Under the pieces are notes generated by a model. That model searched no databases. It saw nothing but the letters and a program-made list of their open reading frames with translations, and was not told the DNA's origin. Made by a program: the position numbers and the translations under genes. From positions 1 to 24,849 of IMG/VR virus record IMGVR_UViG_3300025853_000608: a stretch of DNA of 24,849 bases. One strand, 5' to 3'. Origin of the DNA: a virus. Numbering within the stretch: the stretch's first letter is position 1; the number at the start of each line of letters is the position of its first letter. Shown here in pieces: positions 1 to 9,437 of this stretch.

Positions 1-1
1 A

Positions 2-3000
2 AAAGAAGAAGAAGAAGACTCAGGATTTTTCGAGAACATAGCTTCAGGTTTTGGCGCGGGTGCTGTTGGTGTAGGAGAAATGGCGTCTCTCGGTGCCGTT
101 ACAGCACTAGAAGAGGAAGCAGAGCTTAAAGCCCGAGAGAAAATACAAAGCGTTGCCTCCTCCCTCCGCCCCGAAGGCGGCGATCCAGACTCTTACGCGT
201 ATAAAATAGCACAGGGTTTCGGTTCTGTTGCCGGTCTAGCCGTACCTGCCGCTGCCGCTGTCTATGCTGGTGCCCCCACCCTCGCTGCTACAGGTATTGC
301 TGGCGCGTTAGGTGTAGGTGCCGCATCGGGTGAGGCTAGTGAACGTGCTCGCGCCGCAGGTGCTACCGAAGAAGAAAGGTCTTCCGCTGCCCTCCGTGCT
401 GCTCCTATCGGCCTTCTCGAAGTATTACCTTTGGGTAGGTTTATTAAGGCTATCGACGTTCCTGTCTTAACCGACCTAGCAAATAAAATTGGCCCTGACG
501 TTGTAGAGACTCTGGGACAGAAAGTACAAAGCGCCTTTGTATCTGGCGGGTTTGAAGCTGCGCAGGAAGCCGCGTCTGGAGTCTTGCAGAACCTTAACGA
601 ACAGCAGTACAACGCCGCTGCCGAAACCTTTGGTGGGGTAGGCGAAGAAGCTACTATCGGTGGTATTGTAGGTGCAACTCTTGACCTGCTATTGCCGGGG
701 GGAAGCCGAGCGCGAGGTGTGAGTAGAGAAGACGCTAAAGCCCTTATAGACAGCGAGACTGAGAACGACGATCAAAGGCAGCAAGCTGACGAGGCGTTTC
801 TCCTACCCGCACTTCCTGAGACCGTTAACATACCCATGCCTGATGGCTCCGTACGTGAAAACGTGCCAATGGATGACCCTGACGCAATAGCGTATGTACG
901 CGCCCAGAAAATGCAGGGCAGGGCTGAAACAGACCTAACCACGCAGAGAAAAACTGAACTCGAAGCTATACGTACCGCCCAAGATAAAGAACAAGGACTA
1001 GCCTCACTGGTTAGGGACGACGCGGCAGAACAAGCACGTAGGCAAACTGGCGACCTATTCCCATTAGAAAAAGCAACAGCAGAAAGAGAAGCTGCTAGAG
1101 TAGCTGCACGCGCACCCGAGGGTATGAGTGACGCCGAAATGGCTGATGCTATGGCCGAGCAAGACGCCGAGACCGAGAGAGCAAAGCGTCTGGAAGATGA
1201 CGACCAGATAAAAGAACAGCCTGACATGGTAGCCCGCGCAGAAGACGAACAGATAAGGGACATGGAAGAGACGGCTGAGATTGAATCCATGCTCGCAGAA
1301 GACGCGGCTCAGGAAGCTAAAGACGCAGAAGAAAAACGTGCTATAGAGCAAGAGTATTCCATCTTGTTTGAAGGTAACCTAGATGTTGCTGATGCAGAAG
1401 CGAGAGATGCCGCCGTAGCAACCGAAAACAGAGCAGCACTAGCGCAGCTAGAAGCCCAAGTTAAAGAGCGTGGGCCTAAACAAACCCAACAACAGCAGCC
1501 TCTAGGTGGTATGCAGAGTAAGACCGCTGCCAAGAGACAAGGCGTGAGGCGCGATGCTACCGTAACTGGAGCCGAAAGTGTTCCTACTTTACCAGAGCTA
1601 CAACCGGTGTCGAAAGCAGTTACCCAGCAGCTAGAGGGATTAGGTATTGCAGTACCTGCTGTAACGACTAAAGCGGCACCAAAAGCAAAAGTGGCACCAA
1701 AAGCAAAAGCGCCAGTGCGCGGTACCCCGCCAACCCCAGTGCCTGTTGATACCAGTACACAAGAAGCCGTTGCCGATATAGGCGGGAATATTGAGTTCCC
1801 CACTGCCATACCCCGTGGCACGGAGTTTACCCAGCCTGCTGACGTAGAAGCTATAGACGCGCTGCTAACCAAGAAAGTAGCTCGTTCAGGGGACGAGAAG
1901 ATTGCTCAAACTTACATTAAGAGGTTTAAGCGACCTGCCGATGCGTTTGAGGCTATAGCGTTTGAAATCGCAGAGAACACGAAAAAGTTCCGCTCTCAGG
2001 AAGGCATTCCTACTTCTGAGGTAGCTAAGTTTAAGGGTACGGGTGGCGCGAACACCAAGGCTACGTTGCGGTGGGTAGAGAAGAACCTAAGCCCTGCTGC
2101 TAAGACCGAAATAGATAAACGAGTCGTAGAGCAAATAGCCTCTAAAAAAGAAAGAAAGAAGTTAGATGACCAACGAGCTACAAAAAGTGCGGACGAAGTA
2201 CTTACAACAAGACGAGACACCAAAGCGGCTATAGATGTAGATACTGCTACTGGGGGTAAAGCTAAGGTTGTTGGTAAATCTACTCCGTCCAAGGCTACTC
2301 CAAAAGCCGAGCCTAACCCTACTGCCCGTGCAGATAAAGCCGCTAAGAAAGAAGATATTGTCAAAGAAGCGGTGGAAAAAGTACAGGGTAAGGCTAAGAC
2401 AAAAGAACCTCTTACTGAGGATATGTCTCCCGCACAACTACGTGAAAAGATTGCCAAGGATACTGCCTCGTTTGTCGCAGACGGCGGCATCATAGACGTA
2501 CTGAACCTAGAACTTGATCCTAAAGTAGCGGTGGCCTTAGATGCTAACCTCCCCACCGCTGTTAAGGCGTTACTGAAGAAAGGGGATTTAAAAGGCGCAT
2601 TACAGTCCCTTGCTAAGTCCTCTAAAAACAAACGTGTTAAGCAAATAGCCAGAGCGTTGGCTGAGAACACCGGTACCACCAAAGTAGAGTTGGCTAACAC
2701 CGCAGAAATCCAAAAACGTGGGTACGATACCAAAGGCGAAGATGTAGCCGGATTGTTTGACCCCGCCATTAACACAGTAATACTTAACTCTAATGTACCC
2801 CTCACGGTACATGCACTGCTACACGAGACTACACATGCCTCGACAATTAACGTCCTCAAAAACAAATCGCATCCGCTAACCAAGCAGATGGAGAAGTTGT
2901 ATAAAGACTCCAAGCCCTACCTAGGTACAGCGTACGGAACTAAAAACTTAAATGAGTTCATCGCAGAAGCGTTTAGTAACCCTAAGTTCCAGCAAGAGTT

Positions 3001-6000
3001 GGCCAAAATAAACGTCAAGGGGGAACCAATCAGTGCTTTGGAGCGGTTTTATCAAGCGGTTACTAACTACGTACGTAGACTTATCGGTATGGAAACTAGA
3101 CCTACGGGTTCGGCATTAGAAGCGGCTGATGCGGCTATCATAGGTATGCTCTCCCCGAATATAACTACACGCGGCGGCGCTATGTATATGAAGTCTACGC
3201 CCGAAGGTGTAAAAGAAGTACTCCGAAGCATAGGTGCCACACAGAAAGCTATTAACGACAATGTATCTTCAAAAGACTTCGTGAAGAACGCGAAAGACTT
3301 CGTTACTGACATGAGTATAACTACCAAGGTTAAACAGGTATTCTTTAAGCTGACAGGTTCACAGGCTTTAGGAGACATAGCACGGACGATGGGTTTCAAG
3401 CAGGCGGGGCTTAGACTACATGACGCGTTTGAAAACCAGATTGGTGACATCCGTAGGGCCGATGGACTGGTACAAAAAGTCGTAGATGCTACCGATGCGT
3501 GGATTAAAAAGCCTAGCGTGGGCATGGATGGATTAAACGTCATAAACAGCCTAGTGTATAGTTCAGAGCATGGTGCCACCATCTACCAAGTAGACCCTAC
3601 TAAGCCTAGGAGTTACTACAAGGGCAAGAAAGCTGCGGCAGATAACAACATAGACTTAGTAGACATATGGGACGCGCAACGTAAAGACTGGAACAAACTC
3701 ACGGCTAACGGGGGGGACAAGATATTTACCCTACAGCGCGACGAGTATGGCCGTATGCACAAAGAACTAGTGAAAGCTATCGAAGGGCAAATCGACGAGC
3801 TGGTCGGGACAGATAGTGCTAGTGGTAAGAAACTGAAGAAGCAGGTATACGAGCGTATGTTTGCGGCGGGTAACCTAGACGTGTACTTCCCCCTAGTACG
3901 GGAGGGCAACTTTAAACTGTTCTTCAATGCCAAGATTAGAGACGCGGACGGTAATGTGCTGCGGACAGAGCCGGTATTTTTAATGTTTAATAGTAAGTCT
4001 GACCGTAACAATACCGAAGCGGCTTTAAAAGATGATCCCGACGTTGTTGGAGATATAGAAGCGTACGAGGGAACAACTTCTCGTGAGCGGTTTAACAGCG
4101 CCCCCTCTGGATCGTTTGTTGCCGATGTACTAGACGTGTTAAAGGCCAGCAAAGTAGATCCCAAGGTGCAAGAGGAAGTCATGCGTTTGTTCATTGAGGC
4201 GCTACCTGAAAACTCATTCGCTAAGTCCCTTCAAAGACGTAAGAACACGTTAGGTTTTATAGCGGATACAAGAGTAGCCCTGAAGGACAAAGGTTTTGCT
4301 TTAAGTGCTCAAGTAGAGAAGATAAAAAACAGCGCGATAATACGTAGCATAGAAAACGAGATAGCCGAGATGAAAGCTCCAGAAGGGGGCAACCGCGAAA
4401 CTTTTCAAGCTATGCAAGCAGAGCTTATCGAGCGGGCTATTTTCGCTAGGACTGGTGCTAAAGACAAACCTGCCGAACAGTACTATAAATTGGCTAACCA
4501 AGTAGCGTTTATATATACCATCGGGTTTAACGCTTCGTCTGCAATTGTCAACCTGACTCAGGTACCTATGTTTGTAGGGCCGATGTTATCTGCTAAGTTT
4601 GGGGCTAAAGAAACCTATGCAGCTATGGCGCGTGCGGGCAAGTTCGTAGCTATAGATTCTAAACTGTCTATGGATGAGTTCTACGATATTGCGGGGGAGG
4701 GTAGAAACCTTACTTTCACGGTAAAGAAATCCTTGATAAAGAAAATACGTGCTAACTCCACTGAGGCAGAAGCTAAGACGAAGATAGCAGAACTGGAGAA
4801 GATAGCTCCGTTAGTTAAACTAGCTATGGGGAAAGGACAGCTTTACAACACCCAACTCTCTGACGCGTTAGGTATTTCTGACGCAGGGCGTAGGGACAGT
4901 AAAAACCCTGCAATGCGTTTCCTAGACAATACGTCCGCGCTATCCGCAATTATGTTTAACACTGCGGAAAGATTTAACCGACAGACCGCTATGATAATGT
5001 CCTACAACCTAACCCTAGACAAGATGACAGCGGACGGAAAAGCAGGGAAACAGTTTTACAGTTCTAAACAAGCTGGTTTTATAGACGTACCTAGTGACTC
5101 AGAGTCCATAGTGGCGCTAGCGGCTGAAGAAGCGTTATACCTAACGCAAGAAACAAACGGCGGTGCAGTACTAGAAACCGCTCCGTCCCTTTCTCAACAA
5201 GGTGTGGGCCGTGTAGCCTTAATGTACAAGAGTCACGGGCTACAGATGTACTACACTATGATTAAATCCGCTAAGTTAGCGGCTGACAACATGTATGGAA
5301 AGACCCCCAAAGAGTTAGAACTTAGAAATATGGCCCTAAAGCAACTTGCGGGAGTACATCTAACTGCGTTGTTCTTCGCTGGTGTGCAGGGTATACCTTT
5401 GTATGGCGCAGTCACTATGCTAGCGGACATGTTTTTACTCGACGACGAAGAAGATGATGCGGATACAGTAGTACGTAAGCATCTAGGGGAAGGGTGGTAT
5501 AAAGGAGCCGTTGCTGAACTTACGGGAGTTGATATTGCCGGTCGGGTTCGGCTCACGGGTTTGTTACTACAGGAGAACAGGTTTAACAAAGACCCGTCTC
5601 TCGAAGAGTCCATAGGTTTTGCTATAGGTGGCCCCGCATTAAGTGTAGCTGGTAGGCTACAGCGCGGTATGGCTGATTTGGGTGAAGGTGAAGTGCAGCG
5701 TGGGATAGAAAACTTATTGCCTGCGGGAATAACTAACGTGTGGCGTAATACGATGGGCCGTTATGTCCAAGAGGGGGGCATCTTCACTCGACGTGGGGAC
5801 GCTATTCACGACGACTTGACTATAGGGGATTTTGCAACTCAAGCGATGGGTTTCCCCCCTGTGGAATACACGTTCAAAACGGAACAGACTGCACGGAACA
5901 AAGGCATAGAAAAAGCGATAACTGAAAGACGGTCTAGCCTCACTAAGAAATACTACGTAGCCCAACGGCTAGGAGACTACGAGGAGATGAGTGAAATACT

Positions 6001-6175
6001 TATAGAGATAGGGAAGTTCAATGATCGTCACCCTGTAGAAGCTATACGGCCAGAGACTATTATGAAGTCTGTCAAGTCTCATATGAGTACAACCGCAACG
6101 ATGCACAACGGAGTGTCTATAAGCCCTCTTTTGCGGTACGCAATCAATAAAAGTAACGAGGAGTACAGACAATAA
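2..6175 (+). CDS. Giant polyvalent internal virion protein with zincin motif (5' end outside window)
   Basis: The frame is open from base 2 with no stop, so the Met at base 80 is internal and at least 26 more codons precede it; 2057 codons are visible. Residue numbers here count from Met80. Small hydrophobic, Gly/Ala-rich stretches lie near the start (about 45-90 and 190-205). A long charged Ala/Glu/Arg-rich, probably coiled-coil region follows (about 280-470), then a Lys/Ala/Pro linker (about 540-565). A zincin-like site HETTH is at 915-919, with a possible third ligand Glu in NEFIAEAF (958-965). The C-terminal third has hydrophobic segments near 1480-1500 and 1755-1790, then an Asp/Glu run. 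Such giant proteins in podoviruses are usually virion proteins ejected with DNA, and the polyvalent type carries enzymatic domains. That role is inferred from size, position and composition. It may be cleaved or multifunctional. Confidence 0.72.
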   Translation, partial: KEEEEDSGFFENIASGFGAGAVGVGEMASLGAVTALEEEAELKAREKIQSVASSLRPEGGDPDSYAYKIAQGFGSVAGLAVPAAAAVYAGAPTLAATGIAGALGVGAASGEASERARAAGATEEERSSAALRAAPIGLLEVLPLGRFIKAIDVPVLTDLANKIGPDVVETLGQKVQSAFVSGGFEAAQEAASGVLQNLNEQQYNAAAETFGGVGEEATIGGIVGATLDLLLPGGSRARGVSREDAKALIDSETENDDQRQQADEAFLLPALPETVNIPMPDGSVRENVPMDDPDAIAYVRAQKMQGRAETDLTTQRKTELEAIRTAQDKEQGLASLVRDDAAEQARRQTGDLFPLEKATAEREAARVAARAPEGMSDAEMADAMAEQDAETERAKRLEDDDQIKEQPDMVARAEDEQIRDMEETAEIESMLAEDAAQEAKDAEEKRAIEQEYSILFEGNLDVADAEARDAAVATENRAALAQLEAQVKERGPKQTQQQQPLGGMQSKTAAKRQGVRRDATVTGAESVPTLPELQPVSKAVTQQLEGLGIAVPAVTTKAAPKAKVAPKAKAPVRGTPPTPVPVDTSTQEAVADIGGNIEFPTAIPRGTEFTQPADVEAIDALLTKKVARSGDEKIAQTYIKRFKRPADAFEAIAFEIAENTKKFRSQEGIPTSEVAKFKGTGGANTKATLRWVEKNLSPAAKTEIDKRVVEQIASKKERKKLDDQRATKSADEVLTTRRDTKAAIDVDTATGGKAKVVGKSTPSKATPKAEPNPTARADKAAKKEDIVKEAVEKVQGKAKTKEPLTEDMSPAQLREKIAKDTASFVADGGIIDVLNLELDPKVAVALDANLPTAVKALLKKGDLKGALQSLAKSSKNKRVKQIARALAENTGTTKVELANTAEIQKRGYDTKGEDVAGLFDPAINTVILNSNVPLTVHALLHETTHASTINVLKNKSHPLTKQMEKLYKDSKPYLGTAYGTKNLNEFIAEAFSNPKFQQELAKINVKGEPISALERFYQAVTNYVRRLIGMETRPTGSALEAADAAIIGMLSPNITTRGGAMYMKSTPEGVKEVLRSIGATQKAINDNVSSKDFVKNAKDFVTDMSITTKVKQVFFKLTGSQALGDIARTMGFKQAGLRLHDAFENQIGDIRRADGLVQKVVDATDAWIKKPSVGMDGLNVINSLVYSSEHGATIYQVDPTKPRSYYKGKKAAADNNIDLVDIWDAQRKDWNKLTANGGDKIFTLQRDEYGRMHKELVKAIEGQIDELVGTDSASGKKLKKQVYERMFAAGNLDVYFPLVREGNFKLFFNAKIRDADGNVLRTEPVFLMFNSKSDRNNTEAALKDDPDVVGDIEAYEGTTSRERFNSAPSGSFVADVLDVLKASKVDPKVQEEVMRLFIEALPENSFAKSLQRRKNTLGFIADTRVALKDKGFALSAQVEKIKNSAIIRSIENEIAEMKAPEGGNRETFQAMQAELIERAIFARTGAKDKPAEQYYKLANQVAFIYTIGFNASSAIVNLTQVPMFVGPMLSAKFGAKETYAAMARAGKFVAIDSKLSMDEFYDIAGEGRNLTFTVKKSLIKKIRANSTEAEAKTKIAELEKIAPLVKLAMGKGQLYNTQLSDALGISDAGRRDSKNPAMRFLDNTSALSAIMFNTAERFNRQTAMIMSYNLTLDKMTADGKAGKQFYSSKQAGFIDVPSDSESIVALAAEEALYLTQETNGGAVLETAPSLSQQGVGRVALMYKSHGLQMYYTMIKSAKLAADNMYGKTPKELELRNMALKQLAGVHLTALFFAGVQGIPLYGAVTMLADMFLLDDEEDDADTVVRKHLGEGWYKGAVAELTGVDIAGRVRLTGLLLQENRFNKDPSLEESIGFAIGGPALSVAGRLQRGMADLGEGEVQRGIENLLPAGITNVWRNTMGRYVQEGGIFTRRGDAIHDDLTIGDFATQAMGFPPVEYTFKTEQTARNKGIEKAITERRSSLTKKYYVAQRLGDYEEMSEILIEIGKFNDRHPVEAIRPETIMKSVKSHMSTTATMHNGVSISPLLRYAINKSNEEYRQ
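1675..1710 (+). repeat. 18-bp tandem duplication in the linker of the giant virion gene
   Basis: Two adjacent 18-bp copies beginning GGCACCAAAAGCAAAAG differ only in their last base. They encode the doubled Ala-Pro-Lys-Ala-Lys linker. This is probably slippage within a flexible, low-complexity spacer. Confidence 0.8.
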
Positions 6176-6177
6176 AA

Positions 6178-6211
6178 AACCCCCTGCCGTCTCGGAAACG
6201 AACAGGGGGTT
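6178..6211 (-). terminator. Rho-independent terminator between converging gene sets
   Basis: Nine-base arms AACCCCCTG and CAGGGGGTT enclose a 16-base loop. On the - strand the stem runs straight into a T-rich tract (TTTTTTATT, partly overlapping the arm), so it ends the leftward transcript. It sits 3 bp after the stop of the giant + strand gene and could also stop rightward transcription, but the + side lacks a good U-tract. Confidence 0.85.
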
Positions 6212-6262
6212 AAGGGGAAACGAAGAACTGAGGGAGGGACTCACTCTTCGTCCATCATGGTA

Positions 6263-6472
6263 TCATATAGTCCGCCAGAGACGTATACCTAATTTGCCAT
6301 TTTCTATGACTATTTTTGTTGTTACTTGCCATCGCTTTGCTTTAGCTATCGCGTTGACCTGATCCTTTGCCTTGTGTGTGTTTATGCACGGTACGAACAC
6401 CGAAGCTCCCCTTGGCATACTTTCCCAGTTAATTACGATGCGTATGCCGTCGGGGTCTAAGTCATCTAGCAT
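6263..6472 (-). CDS. Small conserved-type phage protein, unknown function (69 aa)
   Basis: This is the last gene of the leftward array, directly after the primase-helicase. The frame extends two codons further to a GTG at 6478 that nearly touches the primase stop (6480); the ATG at 6472 was chosen but no strong ribosome site separates the two. The protein is short and mixed basic, with an acidic start (MLDDLDPDGIRI) and a pattern of alternating hydrophobic residues that suggests a small beta-alpha fold. No motif is recognised. The position next to replication genes and just before the terminator suggests an accessory role, which is inference only. Confidence 0.6.
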   Translation of the reverse strand: MLDDLDPDGIRIVINWESMPRGASVFVPCINTHKAKDQVNAIAKAKRWQVTTKIVIENGKLGIRLWRTI

Positions 6473-6479
6473 TAACACG

Positions 6480-9341
6480 TTAGGACGAGGGTTCTACTAT
6501 GTCCACTTTTGAACAGTCTATAGATAGGACAGTGGTCGGAGGTAGTTGAGTAGTAGTACCTTTAGTCAGACGTACCTTGGTTGTCTTAGCTCCAAAATCG
6601 GCTTCCAGTTCCTTCTTAAACGAGGCATAGTTCATCTGCTGCCTACCGCACCACGCTCTAAGTATTTTGGGTAGGAGGTATGCGCGTTTAGTGTCAGTCT
6701 CATAACGCCCTACCAAACGAACCTTGGGGTCTAGCTCAGGAATTACTAGCGTATCTAATCCATTATCGTGTGTCTTGCGTAGGTCATCGGTGCTTTTGAT
6801 TTTTAGTATGCTACCCCAATGCTCGTGGAAGTAGTCGTTTAGTGTATCGGCTGCGGTAACACTCAATTCGGTTACCCCACCTTTGTTTTCTAATAGTAAC
6901 CCAGTGGTATAGGTCATTAGTTTTGTAGTGTTATAGTTTACTAACTCTAGCCTTTTGGCTATGAGTAACCCAGTTACCGTAGCTGCCGCACCCGCTGACC
7001 AGAAACGGTTCTCTGCTGTCAGGCCCGCTGCCTTGTCTATCCTAGCGCGAACCTTGCTTAACAAATCCGTACACGCCTCTAGGTTATTAATTACGAACTG
7101 CACGAAAGGTATACCTGCATGTCCATACAGCGTAGTAGCATTAACGGCGTGTGCGTCTGTCTCGGCCTTAGACCCTGCATCGGAAAACAACCTAACCGCT
7201 CTGGTCTCCATCATGCGCTGTGCTTCTGCTTTTGGCATATTCTTATACAAGCTGACTTTCTCTATGATGCTAGTGTTTCCAGTAGTAACAGCTAGTAAGC
7301 TCCAAGGTTTACCCCTAGCACGTTCAGTGTTGTTGCCGCCGCTAGTCATACGGTTCTTCTGCTTACCACCGGATAGCTGGTAGATCATGTCAGACAGCTC
7401 GTCACCCTTCGCGTTGGTTAACTCGTCAATATATAAGGGTAAGTTATGGTACACCTCGCCGCGTAGCATCCTAGAGTTCTGCGTATCGTTCTCGTCTAGC
7501 ACTAGCTCTTTGGGATTACCCCAAATTGATGCGCCTATATACATTGCAGTAGTCTTACCAAGTCCACTTTCCTTACTGTGGATGTGGAACCCCGAACATG
7601 CGATAGGGCATAGGGCCATAAGAATAGAGCCAAACCCCGTGCCTACGATATATTGGTGTAGTTCAAACCCGTCACGGTCGTAGAAGTTAGCCATGTCGAT
7701 CCACTCTGACAAAGTACCCTTGGGTTCAAACGCGTGAAACAACCCCGCTGTCGGGGTAGAGGGTGGGTTGTTCTTGATAGTATGCCCAAATATTTCTTTA
7801 TCGCCCAATACAAACGACTTAAACGTATCGTCTGTCCAACCGAACTGCCTACGCGCCTCAGTTGCTACGCTAGTAGCCTGTAACTCGTTTACCCACGTTG
7901 TCATGTAACTCATAAGGTCATCCATTCTGGTAACAGCTACGCCGTGCATAGCCATGTGTTTACGTAAGTCTTCTTTGGAGGTTACTGAAGTGAGTGGTAT
8001 TGTGAACTCTCTAACCCCATCTCTCGGCAAGTGTAGTTTGACGACTACCGCTTCGCCCATCTCTATATCTGAAATACGCTTAGTTACGTATATGTCGTTG
8101 TGGTACACAAGTTTCTCATCGGGGTCACCATCCGCGTCAATCGTGCGTATATAGACGCCCCCGTTGACACCCCTAAAGAAAGGCTTAGGGTACGCCGGAA
8201 TCACATGGGTAGTAGAAGCAGGATCGCGGACGTATTGTCTAGGAGACGCTAGGTCGGCAGTTAGCTCAGGTTCTACAGGTGTAGTAGGCACCTTGACTAC
8301 GTTGTCCGCTGCGGTCGCGGGTATGACCCTGTTGCCCAACACGATAGGAGACTTTATTCTTCCCCAGTGGGAGCACTGCGTACACACATCAGCGTTGAAC
8401 TCGTCAAAAGAATTACACAGGTATGGGCCTTTAATAAGCTCCATCTTCGCTGCCGTAGCCGCTGCTGAATAACCTTCGTGACCCTTGGATATGTTACGTG
8501 CGGCCACTTCAGAGTCACTACAGAACTTAGCAATGGACAGTCCGGCTCTCCACATAGGCTCACTGCAATTGGCTTGGTCAGTCAGGATCGTGCCTAGCTG
8601 TGCGCAGCCCGTACCCCTAGCGGTTTTGGCTATAATGTCTTTAAACTTAGTTTCGGTATTACCCATGATTGTCTGCATGACGGCACTTGCGCCAGAGGGA
8701 ACCATTCTCTTGGGTACTGGTATCATCCCCCCACCAAGCAGGGTAGAGAACTTATCGAAATCTACATCGGCAGGACTGTCTATTCCATAGAACTCTACTA
8801 CGGAGGGAGGTGTTGTCTTGTGATTATGGGTAGCGGGTATCCGCAGTACCCTAGCGGCGTCCGCAGTTACAGACGGGTCGGCCAGTAATTTATGTTGTGC
8901 GCATAACTTTTTGAGGCGTTCTGCTACAGGTAGCCAGTCGTCCAGTGATACGGATTCAGATAGAAACCAATACGCGTGTACACCTCTACCTGAGTTAACC
9001 ATCTTAGGTGCGGGCAGTGATAACGTACTGCAAAACCCCTGCAATGCTAGGATAGCTTCTTCTTGAGTAGGATACTCCTTGTCAATACCGCAGTCTAAGT
9101 CTAGGAAGAAAGACTTTAGTCGCTTCACGTTATTAACTCTACGGGAGTTTGATTCCTCGAACGTGGCTAATGCGAAGTACGCATCGTAGCCTTTGTTGTC
9201 TAGGTCTCGTGCCGCATCTGCCATGTCCCCCACAGAGGTATAGAATTTCTGTACCCTAGTATCTGCCTTGGTGTTGGAAGAAAACGCACAGTAATAACCC
9301 TCGTTTGCTACTGCCCTTCTTAAAAAATCTTCAATATTCAT
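6480..9341 (-). CDS. Bifunctional primase (AEP/prim-pol) and DUF927-type helicase
   Basis: A 953-aa protein that should prime and unwind the phage DNA at the fork. The N-terminal part has the archaeo-eukaryotic primase pattern: FFLDLDCG with metal-binding Asp81 and Asp83, SGRGVHAYW with His122, and the basic element RVLRIPAT near 164-171. The C-terminal half has a DUF927-like entry (RQFGWTDDTF) and an ATPase core with Walker A ESGLGKTT (Lys596) and Walker B LYIDEL (Asp639, Glu640). The frame continues 15 codons upstream, but the ATG at 9341 has AGG about 8 nt before it and starts the typical MNIEDFL sequence, so it was preferred. It follows the SSB gene, with a nested hairpin in the gap. It is the likely functional counterpart of T7 gp4 by a different protein family. 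Confidence 0.9.
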   Translation of the reverse strand: MNIEDFLRRAVANEGYYCAFSSNTKADTRVQKFYTSVGDMADAARDLDNKGYDAYFALATFEESNSRRVNNVKRLKSFFLDLDCGIDKEYPTQEEAILALQGFCSTLSLPAPKMVNSGRGVHAYWFLSESVSLDDWLPVAERLKKLCAQHKLLADPSVTADAARVLRIPATHNHKTTPPSVVEFYGIDSPADVDFDKFSTLLGGGMIPVPKRMVPSGASAVMQTIMGNTETKFKDIIAKTARGTGCAQLGTILTDQANCSEPMWRAGLSIAKFCSDSEVAARNISKGHEGYSAAATAAKMELIKGPYLCNSFDEFNADVCTQCSHWGRIKSPIVLGNRVIPATAADNVVKVPTTPVEPELTADLASPRQYVRDPASTTHVIPAYPKPFFRGVNGGVYIRTIDADGDPDEKLVYHNDIYVTKRISDIEMGEAVVVKLHLPRDGVREFTIPLTSVTSKEDLRKHMAMHGVAVTRMDDLMSYMTTWVNELQATSVATEARRQFGWTDDTFKSFVLGDKEIFGHTIKNNPPSTPTAGLFHAFEPKGTLSEWIDMANFYDRDGFELHQYIVGTGFGSILMALCPIACSGFHIHSKESGLGKTTAMYIGASIWGNPKELVLDENDTQNSRMLRGEVYHNLPLYIDELTNAKGDELSDMIYQLSGGKQKNRMTSGGNNTERARGKPWSLLAVTTGNTSIIEKVSLYKNMPKAEAQRMMETRAVRLFSDAGSKAETDAHAVNATTLYGHAGIPFVQFVINNLEACTDLLSKVRARIDKAAGLTAENRFWSAGAAATVTGLLIAKRLELVNYNTTKLMTYTTGLLLENKGGVTELSVTAADTLNDYFHEHWGSILKIKSTDDLRKTHDNGLDTLVIPELDPKVRLVGRYETDTKRAYLLPKILRAWCGRQQMNYASFKKELEADFGAKTTKVRLTKGTTTQLPPTTVLSIDCSKVDIVEPSS

Positions 9342-9352
9342 ATGGCTACCTA

Positions 9353-9400
9353 ATTCCGAGAGGTACCATAGCAGGGGCGCTTGCACGCCCTTTTCGGAAT
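9353..9400 (-). other. Nested hairpin upstream of the primase-helicase start
   Basis: Seven-base outer arms ATTCCGA (9353-9359) and TCGGAAT (9394-9400) enclose a GC-rich inner hairpin with arms GGGCG and CGCCC (9375-9379, 9386-9390). It fills the gap between the SSB stop and the primase start. In the leftward mRNA it would lie 12 nt before the ATG and could tune primase translation or mark an RNA end. On the + strand the inner stem is followed by TTTT, but no + gene precedes it. Confidence 0.5.
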
Positions 9401-9437
9401 AATCCTAGCTACAGGTGTTGTATTACAAGGGGGAGTA

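Noticed and set aside
6955-7683. Long + strand open frames opposite the primase-helicase gene
   Set aside because: They lie fully antisense to a gene with clear motifs, lack ribosome sites, and have Ser/Leu-rich composition typical of reverse-strand shadows. The same holds for + strand frames opposite SSB, polymerase and VWA genes.
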